This document shows positions 32,197 to 42,200 of a stretch of 64,000 nt of DNA, piece after piece. Source of the DNA: Meloidogyne chitwoodi. Its lineage: Eukaryota > Nematoda > Chromadorea > Rhabditida > Meloidogynidae. Made by a program: the position numbers and the translations under genes. Numbering within the stretch: the stretch's first letter is position 1; every line of letters begins with the position of its first letter. The DNA lies in the NCBI GenBank assembly GCA_015183035.1, contig JACZZP010000002.1, forward strand, positions 124,001-188,000, in the 5' to 3' direction. Below the pieces are notes generated by a model. It searched no databases and was not told where the DNA came from. It saw only the letters and a program-made list of their open reading frames with translations.

Positions 32197-32353
32197 ATGG
32201 GCAAGGGATTTCAAAACTTTATGTCAAAGAAGGATTTTCATCCTAGTGCATGGTGGAACCTTAAACGAGTATGAATTATAAAAAAATAACTCTTTATTTC
32301 CTTTATTTTTTAGAAATGGGAAGCTGAGCAAAAGGATGAAATGGAGAAAAAAC

Positions 32354-32851
32354 GGTACTTTTCCGTTATCCCTACGGACTTTTTGCGGACAAAATATTTT
32401 GTGTACTATTCCCTTTTTCCATCAATGTGCCGTATCTCTCAATCAATCAATCTAATGTTGAGTATAATATATGTATATGAAAACTAATCTTTATCATTTT
32501 CTATTTTCGTTTTAGTATTTTATTTAATTTATAATGAAAATTTTGGATTTGCCAACAACTGAATTATGATTAGGTACAACTTCGTAGATCCTGAAACTGT
32601 ATGTACTTGTAATTGCAGTGCCAAATGGCATAATAAGAAACAGAGGAACAGCACGCCACCATTTGGATAGTTATTTTGCAGAATTTATGTGGAGGAAAAT
32701 AATTGGTGAATGAGACGTTTTTGAAGAAATTAAGATTGCTTGGGGGGCCATTGGATTGATTTTTTTATATACCTATTTTCTCTTTTAAAAAATAAATTTT
32801 GTCCGCAAAAAAAAGTCCGCAAAAAGTCCGTAGGGATAACGGAAAAGTACC
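32354..32851 (+). mobile_element. Merlin-family MITE inside a CIR1 exon (8-bp target duplication)
   Basis: Perfect 37-base terminal inverted repeats begin GGTACTTTTCCGTTATCCC and run through CTACGGACTTTTTGCGGAC. The flanking 8-base duplication GAAAAAAC is at 32346-32353 and 32852-32859. Removing the element and one duplicate restores the exon exactly as in the paralogue. Inside, about 32572-32715 encodes remnants of a Merlin (IS1016-like) transposase C-terminus: YNFVDPET, AKWHNKKQR and LDSYFAEFMWRK, in two frames. Perfect ends and target duplication point to a recent insertion. Confidence 0.88.
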
Positions 32852-33269
32852 GAAAAAACGTCAGGAAGAGCTTCGTATTCAATATCAAAATGAGCAGGAA
32901 TTGTTTAACAACAAAGCACTTTTGGGGGATGAGAAGGCGAGGCTGGGACTTTCTTTTATGTATGATGCACCTGCAGGAATAAATAAAAGTAAGGAAGAGG
33001 GACCAGAACCAAGATTCGAGTGGCAAAGAAAATATAACGCTCCTAGAGAAGATTGGGCTAAAAATAATGTATTAATTCAAGATCAGCCGTTTGCTATTCA
33101 GGTTTTTAAATTTCTTATTTAGAATTAAACCTGTATATTTTTAGGTGCGAAATATTCGTTGTGTGAAGTGTCAAACATGGGGGCACTTAAACACGGACAG
33201 AGAATGTTCTCTTTTTGGAATGAGTGGAAATGCCGCAGACCATGGATGTGAGTATTCTTAATTCTAGAA

Positions 33270-34079
33270 ATTAGTTCATTTTTCCCTAAGGTAATAAGAG
33301 ATGTATATTGATTAACAAAATTGAGTAAATGTTTTTATCTAGACATTTACAAATTTTAAAGCAATTATTCGTAAAATGATTCAAACTCTTAAAAATTTTA
33401 CTTTATTACAATTGTATAACAAAATTAGCTTACCAGAAGTAGAGTTTAATCAATGGTTGCTAGAACTTAAGCTTCTTCATCAACGTAGAACCTGTGAGTG
33501 TGGAAGAGAAATGCGCCAGGAAAAGAGGAAGAATAAATGTGTAACATGGCGGTGTTGCTCAAAAACATGCAGAAAACGAAAAGGATTGTCCATTGAGAAA
33601 GAAATGGAAAAGTTTAACCTCGGGCAGGCGTCGATCCTGCGACCTCCTTCTGGCTATTGCCTAGGCACTTTCACTCACCATTCTTAGGTGCTCTGTCCGA
33701 CTGAGCTACCGGGCCACTGCTTTCACTTTCTCGTTTATAGATCTTAAACCCCGCCTAAGTATTTTAACTGCTAACAGCGATCTCCCTTACAGTTGGAACA
33801 TTTTTCGAAAGAAGTAATGTGTCGCTAAAGAAAATTATGCAGGTGGATTTTCTATAAAGAAGCTCAGTCACTCTGGCAAAAATTGAAACGATGACAAAGC
33901 GGAATTTGGAACTGTTGAAACAACATTTGAGAGCTACATTCATGAATTTGTTTGGAGACAGCGTTTCAAAGGACCAGATTGTTTTTTCCATTTAATTTCA
34001 CAAATTGCCAATCATGATTCTTATTTGTGTGAATAAAGTCAATATACACCTCTTATTACCTTAGGGAAAATGAACTAAT
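33270..34079 (+). mobile_element. Second Merlin-type element, internally deleted, in a CIR1 intron
   Basis: Inverted ends of about 40 bases: left ATTAGTTCATTTTTCCCTAA then GGTAATAAGAG, and the right end is its reverse complement at about 34040-34079 with a few differences. The coding remnants are a zinc-ribbon N-terminus (CECGREM..WRCCSKTCRKRKG, 33376-33600), GTFFERSNVSLKKI near 33795, and a C-terminus (FESYIHEFVWRQRF near 33930). The catalytic core between them is missing. A tRNA-like element (33613-33716) is nested inside. No clear target duplication. Confidence 0.75.
33613..33716 (-). pseudogene. tRNA-like element with an extra segment, nested in a Merlin element
   Basis: The reverse strand has TAGCTCAGTCGGACAGAGC (A box and D arm), GTGAGTGAAAGTGCCTAG, then GCAGGATCGACGCCTGC (T arm). 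The layout and extra segment match the element at 17377. The acceptor has at least two mismatches. Confidence 0.6.
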
Positions 34080-34151
34080 AATACATATAAAATTCCGCAA
34101 AAAAAGTCTGCAGGAAGGGCCCCCAGTCTTCAAAAGTGCCCAATAATTTTC

Positions 34152-34232
34152 AGTTTTCGGTCTAGACATAAAATTTTAAAGAAAAATTATTTTCTTTAAA
34201 TTGGGTCGAACTTCCTCTTCTATGAGAACTCC
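34152..34232 (-). repeat. tRNA-derived SINE-like element, copy 2 (-)
   Basis: Degraded version of the 29470 element: TTTTCGGTCTAGAC tail and GGGTCGAACTTCC in place of the full B box. It sits in the same CIR1 intron as copy 3 in the paralogue, so it predates the gene duplication. Confidence 0.55.
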
Positions 34233-34816
34233 AAAAATTTTTTTTTATGTTTTTTACTGGCCTTAATTTTTTATATTTTTTTAATTTAGATGCTAATAAA
34301 CCTTCTGATTTAATCCGAGAGTTAAGAAAAGAAAAAATTTCAAATGGAGAACCACCAACTTCTTATTTACCAAATGAAATTGAAGAGAAATTCAAACATA
34401 AAAAAGAAAAAATTAACAAAAAAATCATGAAAAAATATTTAAAAATGCTTAAGTGATATATAAAATTATTTTTGGTACCAGAGATGTTTCGAAATTTTGA
34501 TTTTCGTGTTAGAGAAAAAAGAAAATAGAGAAAGTGGTGAAAAATGTCAAAATACGAAATATCAATATTCCTTGTTGAATCTAACTTTACTCTGCGTCTT
34601 CATTTCTTTTTATTTACATTATTCTCTTTGTTTTTCATGTCTCTAATATTCTCAAAAATTCCATTTTTTTGGTTGTTTTTGCTCCTATTGCTTATTTTTG
34701 CTCCCTTTTTGCTTTATTTTTAGATTATTTTTTTATTTGTTTAATTAATTTTTACTAATTTATTTATCTTTTCAGATTATATATTCATTTATTAGTAAAT
34801 TCAAGCAAACTTCAAG

Positions 34817-36257
34817 ATGGGCAAGGGATTTCAAAACTTTATGTCAAAGAAGGATTTTCATCCAAGTGCATGGTGGAACCTTAAACGAGTATGAATTATA
34901 AAAAAATAGATCTTTATTTCCTTTATTTTTTAGAAATGGGAAGCTGAGCAAAAGGATGAAATGGAGAAAAAGCGTCAGGAAGAGCTTCGTATTCAATACC
35001 AAAAGGAACAGGAAATGTTTAACAACAAGGCACTTTTGGGTGATGAAAAGGCGAAACTTGGACTTTCTTTTATGTATGAAGCACCTGCAGGAATAAATAA
35101 AAAGAAGGAAGAAGGACCAGAACCAAAATTTGAATGGCAAAGAAAATACAATGCTCCTAGAGAAGATTGGGCTAAAAACAATGAATTAATTCAAGATCAA
35201 CCTTTTGGTATTCAGGTTTTTTTTTGTTAATTTTTATTTAGATTTGAACTTTGTATATTTTAGGTCCGAAATGTTCGCTGTGTAAAATGCAAAACGTGGG
35301 GGCACTTAAATACTGATAGAGAATGTCCTCTTTTTGGAATGAGTGGAAATGCTGAAGACCATGGATGTGGGTATTTTTTAATTTTAAGAAAATTTTTATT
35401 TTTCGGTTTAAACACCACTTAAATTGCGTTTTTCCTTGAAAAAAAATTTTTTCTTTCAAAAGAGTTCGAACTTATTCCCCTATTAAAGAATTTCTCCACT
35501 TAACTATGAAAATTTGAAGAAAGCTTATTATTCCAAATATTTTTTTAGAAATATTTTTTTTAATTAAGATGCAAATAATCCTTCTGCTTTAATACGAGAA
35601 TTAAGAAAAGAAAAAATTGCAAATGGAGAAGGACCATCAACTTCTTTTGTACCCAAAAATGAAGTTAAAGAAGAATTTAAATATAAAAAAGAAAAAGAAG
35701 AAAAACGTTCAAAAACTAGGAGTGAAAAAAAGGAAGAAAAAATGAAGGAAAAAAATTCAAAAATTGCAAGTGAAGATGAAGATGATTTGGATGATAAAAA
35801 GAATGAGCCAATTGCACAAGAACAACTATTTGCAGAAATGAAAGAAGAACACAATTTAAAATTTAAAAGTGGGATTTTGAGTGACTTGAGAGCTGATGAG
35901 AATATTAAGGTTTTTTTTAATTAAATTAAAAGATTTTTGTTTTTAATTTTATTTATTTTAGAAACTTACAACTGTTGCTGGTGGTGATGTAAATGCCGAA
36001 AAAATGCAATTTCATTCGTTTCTTATGGGATTAAATGAGAAAAAGCGCAACAAAATTATGAGGTTTTTTTAAGATTATTTTAATTTTTATTTTGAATAAT
36101 TTTTAGAAAAATTTTCAAATCGGAGGATGATGATAAATTGAACAAAGGCAAAGATAAAAAATCTAAAAAGAAGTCTAAAGAGGAGAAGAAGCATAAAAGA
36201 CACAGATCGAGGGATAATCGTTCAGATGAAAAGAAAAAAAGGTCTCGGTATCATTAG
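34817..36257 (+). CDS. cir-1: CIR1 (CBF1/RBPJ-interacting corepressor), intact copy
   Basis: Exons at 34817-34888, about 34934-35214, 35264-35368, 35569-35909, 35961-36061 and 36107-36257. The N-terminal Cir domain is typical ([53 protein letters not shown]). A zinc knuckle follows ([20 protein letters not shown]). The C-terminal half is charged, rich in Lys, Glu and Arg, with an acidic block ([10 protein letters not shown]) and a Lys/Arg/Ser tail. In animals CIR1 links the Notch effector RBPJ to histone deacetylase complexes and also occurs in splicing speckles. LAMTOR3 starts only about 150 bases downstream on the same strand. Confidence 0.92.
35399..35508 (-). repeat. tRNA-derived SINE-like element, copy 3 (-)
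   Basis: Shares TTTTCGGTTTAAACACCAC, the TTCTTTCAA..GTTCGAACTT boxes and TTTCTCCACTTAACTAT with the element at 29470. Confidence 0.6.
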
Positions 36258-36408
36258 AACAATTTTTAATTTAAATTTTATTTTTTTGCTAAATTTATTT
36301 AAATAAATATTTTTTTTAAAATGTGATTTTTTTATAAAAGTATTTTGACTTGATATTTGTTAAATTTTACTTAATTTTTCATTTTTTTTAATGTTAAAAA
36401 GGCAAAAA

Positions 36409-36863
36409 ATGACTTTAAAAATAGTCGAAACACTCGAGAATTTAATTAAAAAAGTTCCTGAAGTTCATTCAATTCTTATTTTGGATTCTGATGGTGTGCC
36501 TATAGTCAGTGCTGGAGAAGAGATACGTAATAGAAGTCAATATTCTTCTTCATATAATACTTTGGTTGAACAGTCCAAAAAGCTAGGAATGGGAGGACAG
36601 AAATTTTGGATTTTTCGATATGAAATGAGCCAGGTTTATTTTTTAAAATTTAATGATTTTAAAAAAGGATTGTTTTAAAGGTTGTACTCCTTAGTATTGA
36701 CCAATTTGCAGTTTTTGTCATGGCTTCTTCAAGTGCAAATACTGGAATTCTTTGTGCATTACCTATTCAATTACGACCTGTGTTAGACGAATGTTCTCAA
36801 ATTGTGAAAGAAGTTGCAAGTGGACAAGTATCACAAATTGTTGGACAAAGCCCTCGACGTTGA
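36409..36863 (+). CDS. lmtr-3: Ragulator subunit LAMTOR3 (MP1)
   Basis: Two exons, 36409-36633 and 36681-36863; an ATG six codons earlier (36391) is also possible. About 135 residues form a roadblock/LC7-like fold: VHSILILDSDGVPIVSAGEE, then VVLLSIDQFAVFVMAS, SANTGILCAL and LRPVLDECSQIV. LAMTOR3 pairs with LAMTOR2 on late endosomes and lysosomes, scaffolding MEK1/ERK and anchoring Rag GTPases for TORC1. It lies about 150 bases after the CIR1 stop on the same strand, which fits a nematode operon with trans-splicing, though no direct sign of it was found. Confidence 0.88.
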
Positions 36864-36970
36864 AAGTTTTCTTTTTTTAATATATTTGTTTGATAGAGCC
36901 AATTTTAAAGTATTACTTTTGTTCAAAGTTTTAATTTAGATTATAAATCATTTTTTAAATAATTTATTAT

Positions 36971-37046
36971 AGGTCGTTGTGGTGTAGTTGGAAAACTCCT
37001 TGCTTACTACTGAAAGTGAGTGGGTTCGAACCCTATTGGTGGGTAT
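36971..37046 (+). pseudogene. tRNA-like element between LAMTOR3 and SNAPC5-like gene
   Basis: TTGTGGTGTAGTTGGAAAAC (A box) and GTGGGTTCGAACCCTAT (T arm). The acceptor halves do not pair. Confidence 0.5.
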
Positions 37047-37264
37047 TAATTCTAAATTGTTTTTAAAAAATCCCCGTTGATCTAAAAATATTTAAACTTT
37101 GAATATTGGCTCTTTTCATATTGTTTTTTATTTGATTTTATATCTTAAATAAATTTATTTATAGTTTTATCATTCTTTTAAAATTGTTATTTCATGTTAT
37201 TATTTAATTATATTCTTTAAATATATTTTTAAAAATTTAAAAGTTTAGAAAATATAGAATAAAA

Positions 37265-37710
37265 ATGGGAGAAGCAAAAAAAATAATAAAACGTGAACGA
37301 GAAGATACTGACAATGAAGAAATAAGAGAGGTTGGAGATGAAGAGCCTGTTGCCGTTCAAGGTTTTGAATTTAAAAGTTTATTAATATTTTAAGTTCTTA
37401 TTTTTTTTCGAGTAAATCAATGCTTTAGTGTAGAACGTGTTCGGGAGCCTAAAAAATAGGCAATATTTTTTTAAAATTTAGATTTTTTACGCATCCAGTC
37501 ATTATCCTTTAAAGAATTTTTCTTATCAAAATAATTTAAGAAACTTCTAATGCTGTTCTTCAAAACAAACTTGAAATGTTAAGACAAGAAGAAAGTGCTC
37601 TACTCTCATTGTTATCTCGACTTCGCTCCCATCAACGTACTCTACAATTAGAGCAGAATAAGCTCAATGAAATCTATGAAAACAAAATTAAAGAAAAAGA
37701 GAATAATTGA
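37265..37710 (+). CDS. Small coiled-coil protein, possibly SNAPC5 (snRNA-activating complex)
   Basis: Two exons (37265-37360 and about 37541-37710) give about 88 residues. The N-terminus is charged and acidic (REDTDNEEIREVGDEEP); the rest is a leucine-rich helix (LQNKLEMLRQEESALLSLLSRL, broken here as LQNKLEMLRQEE plus SALLSLLSRLRSHQRTLQ). The pattern of LxxLRxEExxLLxL followed by a second helix resembles SNAPC5 (SNAP19), a subunit of the snRNA promoter-binding complex, but the domain is too short for certainty. Other small coiled-coil subunits are possible. Confidence 0.55.
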
Positions 37711-37834
37711 TAATAAAAATGTTTTATAAAATAGAGTATATTTATTTTTTGTTTATATTGAAAATTAAAAAATTGTTCTCGTATATTGATTTTTTATCGA
37801 TTTCTAGAGAATTAAGTAACTGGATTCAATCGAA

Positions 37835-37965
37835 ATACCGTATGACAAAGAAACATTTCTAATTTGCCATTTGCAAAAACGGCTTTAACAAAATTAATTA
37901 ATTATAAACGGTCGTTTCAGTGCAAAATTAAATTTTAATAAAACATGTTTCATACTGTAATTCCC
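37835..37965 (+). repeat. Repeat flanking the 38-kb minisatellite, left copy
   Basis: Shares ATACCGTATGA, ATTAATTA..ATTATAAA, CGTTTCAG and AAAACATG..T in the same order with 38945-39072. Each copy has an internal inverted word (GCACTGAAACG / CGTTTCAGTGC). Confidence 0.5.
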
Positions 37966-38034
37966 CCAAATTTTTAAAAACATTGTTAGAGACTTTCTCG
38001 ATTTCCATCTTAGGGATTTAACTCTTCATAGTTC

Positions 38035-38870
38035 ATTATTCAGTTTTTCAAAACTTTGGATAAAACTCACTCATTAAACTGACTCATGAGAGAAAACTTG
38101 GTCATGGGCGTTAAACTCGGTCATGGGCGCGAAACTCGGTCATGGCGAATGGGCGCGAAAACTCGGTCATGGACGTTCAAATAGATGAATATCGGTGAAC
38201 ATCGATGAACATCGGTAAACACCGGTGAATATCGATGAATATCGGTGAACATCGATGAAACCGGTGAGATAAAACTCGCCGAAAAAACTCGCCGAAAACT
38301 CGCCGACAAAACTCGCCGAAAACTTGCCGACAAAACTCGCCGAAAAAACTCGCCGGTGGGTTCGCCGATGGTTCACCTTTCCAACATAAATTGTTTCGTT
38401 TTAGGGGCTTTTATTTCGACTTCTAAAAGTCAGACTTTTCTAATTTTTTGATATTTTATTCAGATTATCGAAAAAATTGCCATAAAACTCATCGATGAAA
38501 CTCAGTCATGGGCTAAAACTCACTATCGAAACTCACTCATGAACTGACTCATGAGAAAAAACTCACTCATGAACTGACTCATGAGAAAAAACTCACTCAT
38601 GAGAAAAAACTCACTCATGAACTGACTCATGAGCGTGAAACTCGGTCATGAAACTGACTCATAGGAGAAAACTCACTAAAGGTGAGATAAAACTGACCGG
38701 CAAAACAAAATAACGGTGAAACCGGAGGAACTCGCTGAAAACTCGCCGCCAAAACTTGCATAAAACTCGCCGTAAACTTTTCGCCAAAACTCCTCCATGG
38801 GATAAAACTCACCGAATGTGAAAACTCGCCGTTGGATAAAGCTAGCCGATGAGAATTTGTTGACCCAAAA
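38035..38870. repeat. Complex minisatellite tract
   Basis: Sub-blocks of different short repeats: AACTCGGTCATGGGCGCG, GAATATCGGTGAACATCGAT, AAAACTCGCCGACAAAACTCGCCG and AACTCACTCATGAACTGACTCATGAG. GC content is higher than in the flanks. Frames are open by chance; no gene is supported. Confidence 0.75.
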
Positions 38871-38944
38871 TTAATGGATTTTGACAAGGATTTAATAGAA
38901 ATTAGCTCGATCAAAGTTTGTAGGATAAGTCAGCCTTAATCATA

Positions 38945-39072
38945 ATACCGTATGATTTAATTTATTTATATTTCAAAATTTGCACTGAAACGTCTTTTAT
39001 GATTAATTATGATTATAAATCTTTCGTTTCAGCACTAGCGGATAAATTAAAAAACATGATTCTTATTGTATT
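38945..39072 (+). repeat. Repeat flanking the 38-kb minisatellite, right copy
   Basis: Direct-orientation partner of 37835-37965. Confidence 0.5.
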
Positions 39073-39231
39073 TTAGCTCAATTCATTGATATTTTTGATC
39101 AATAAAAAATCATGAAATCAATTTGTCGATTTTATTGATTTTGTGGGAAATTAAGGAACCTAAAAATAGAATAGTTACAGCATTTAAAAATTACAAATTT
39201 TATAAAAATATCTTCAAATCTCTAATTTTTC

Positions 39232-42200
39232 TTATTGTTCATTAGGCATAGCTACAGTAAGCAGAATCGGTAGAAATACGATACCATGAAGAAGCGAAAA
39301 GATAATCACCAAAAATACAGTTTTGAAGAATATAAGGATTATTACAGCATCCACCAAAGTTAATACCTTAAAAAATATTACAGTAAACATACTAAAAAAT
39401 AAAAATTACCATAATTCCTACAACTGTTGAAAAAGCTCCCTTTAATAAAAAAAATAATTTAAATAAATTGATATATTCCAAACCAAGAATACTGGCCATC
39501 CTAATGTTTCTAGTGCGGAAATTGCTCTTTGATTTGAGGACAGACCTTTTGGTGCCTTTACAAATGCATAAGTAATGTGCGCGGAAAGATCAACGGAGAA
39601 ACCGATCGACATTATCTATTTGGACATTTTTAAATATTTTAGAAAAATTAACACTTTGGAAAGTTGACATTTTAAATTTTTACATATTTTAAAAATTGAC
39701 ATTTTTAAATTCCAAAAGAAAAATATTTCAAAATGTCAACTAGTTAGAAATATTTCAAAATATCAATAAAAAATTCACAATCGTAATCATCGAAACACCT
39801 AAATTTTTTCAATTATTTAAAAATTAAAATAATTCAATTACTTTCAAGATTTACTCCCCATAAAGACATGTAACCAATAACACCAATATCAATAGAAACA
39901 ATAGATAAAATAATAAAAAATGCTGCAGGCCAACTAGGAATCATCAACAAAGAAACAAAGCCCATACATAAAATTGCTATAAAGCAGTTACGATATAAAG
40001 CAGGTTTAAGTTCAATATACTAAAATTTAAAAAATCAATAAAAAATTTTAAAAAATCATTTTTAGTTTAAAAGTGATTAAAACATGTTTCAAGAAAGAAA
40101 TAAAATATTATCCCCAAGCGGGTTCGAACCCTCAACCCAATCCAAGAAAAATCGGACACATTACCACCTAGACTACCGGAGAACTTATTCAATTTTCTCT
40201 TTTAATCATTCTTAAACACTCTAAAAAAGAAAAATGTTGCAAAATGACCTGACTACTCAACAAATTCATTTTTTAATTTAAAAAATTTAAACCTGATCAG
40301 AAAAAGGATAATATTCATGAAATGTAGTTACATTAAATTCAGGAAATTGGTCTGCTATTGAACGCATTAATTTACATCCTTTTTTAAATTTAAAAATTAA
40401 TTTAAAAAATTAAAAAAAACCATTGGTATGTTCTACAGGTGTTCTATAATTTCTTAAACCAATTTGAAATCTAAAAGCAACAAGTTGCCTATCAATCCAA
40501 TGCATATCCAATTCCCAGAGACGACGTCCTCCAGCTGTTAAAAGCCATTCAAGACAGCGATTATTCCATTCATTCATTCTGAAATGTTCTGATTTTTATT
40601 AAAAATTCTGATAATAAATTCTAATTTTATTAAAAAAAATTCTGATTTGAAAAAAACAAACGTTTGCGGTTCCGAAATGTTATTCTCCAATTTATCCTCA
40701 TTTATTTTAGCATCAAAAGCGTCCAACCAAAACATTGTGGCATTATGACGCATAGTAAATTGGGTACCTTCAAATGAAGATACAAGCTGTTTAAGCCTTC
40801 GACGTTGAGTAATATTTACAAAATTAGGCGGATTATTTATTACTACTTGAAGCTGAAGGCCTTAAAAAATTAAAAAATGTACAAAACAGAAACATTTGAA
40901 AATTCCAAATTTAATTTAATTTAAAAAAATTCCCAAACCTTCTCTCCAAAAAGTTTCATCAATAAGAACATAAAAATTAGTCAAATAAAAAGAAGATCTA
41001 ATTAATTCCTTTGGGTGAAGTCCTTCTTCTACATAAGAAACACCCAATAAAGCAAATAAAATATATAAAGAATAACACAAAAATACATATAATTTTGTTC
41101 TTTTATTAAGTAAAAATGGGCCATAAACTTCACGAAAAAGACGATTTACAAATGTTTGTCTTGTTGTTGAACAATTATTTTTGGTGGTCTTTGATACCTT
41201 AAAAAATTGGGAAATTATAAAAAATTTTTGACATTTTTAAAATAATTTTGATTTTTTGAAATGTTTCCCCTGATATTTTAAAAATTTACACAAACCTTAT
41301 CTTCCTGGACATTTTCAATTCGTTGTTCATTATAACAATTTTTCAATCTTGCCATCCAACTAATTTCAATCTCATTCATTTTATTAGCTTCTAATTTTTC
41401 ATCTTTTTCTTCTTCTTCCATACGAGGAGGAGATTGTTTATTTGGAGAATAAAAACAGGGTAAAATTGAATGATAACCTTTTTCTTCCATTTCTCCAGCA
41501 AAAGCCATTACAGAAGCAAAATAAGTAATTTGATAAATATAAGTAAAAGTAATTCCTGCGAATGTATATAAACAAAAGAGTCTAACGCCAGGTAAAGTTG
41601 TAAAGCAGCCAATTCCAAAAGTTAACTTAAATAAAAATTAAAAATAAATTTGAAGAATTTTTTAAAATTTTTTTTTAATTTTTAGAAATTTATTCAAACA
41701 AAATTAAAATGTTTGACCACCATCAGGTTTCGAACCCTCAACCTTTACTTTCATAGCCGACCACTCTACCACCTAGATTACGGAGCGCACATTAAACATT
41801 CTCTTTTAATTATACTTAATAAACCTCAACCTAATCGTTTTTAATGCTAGCAAACCATCAAAGGAAATTTTTGCTTCATAAAAGTTTCAAAACACTTTAT
41901 TGCATTTAAAAATAAATTTTATATTAAAAAATGTCAAAAACATTTTAAAGTTTTTATAATTTTAAGTAAAAGAAAACCTATATCTATACCATATCAGTAA
42001 AGGAAGTTATAGAAATTGCTACAGCTGCTTCTTCTAATGCTTCAGCTAATCTTTTAGGTGTTTTAAGCAAAGGATTAGTTCTATGCCAAGCTGCTGTCAT
42101 TAAAAAAGCATCATCAATCCCCACACCTTTTTAAAAAAAATTTAATTAATAAAATTAAATAAAAAAACAAACTTAGGCAAATAAAAGGACTAACATTAAC

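Larger units (their letters stand above)
32197..34456 (+). pseudogene. CIR1 copy 1, interrupted by a Merlin MITE and truncated
   Basis: Same start ([16 protein letters not shown]) and exon order as the intact copy at 34817. Exon 2 is split after DEMEKK by a 498-base transposon (32354-32851) that brings in-frame stops. The zinc knuckle exon is present ([16 protein letters not shown], with CSLFGM instead of CPLFGM). The next intron holds a second Merlin-type element (33270-34079). The last exon (34290-34456) follows the paralogue through [13 protein letters not shown], then ends early. Unless the MITE is spliced out, the product would stop soon after residue 40. Confidence 0.8.

Noticed and set aside
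33764..33991. Minus-strand frame inside the second Merlin element
   Set aside because: Shadow of the plus-strand transposase remnant (GTFFERSNVSLKKI to EFVWRQRF).
33270..34079. Target-site duplication for the second Merlin element
   Set aside because: Flanks TTCTAGAA and AATACATA do not match, so no duplication is claimed.
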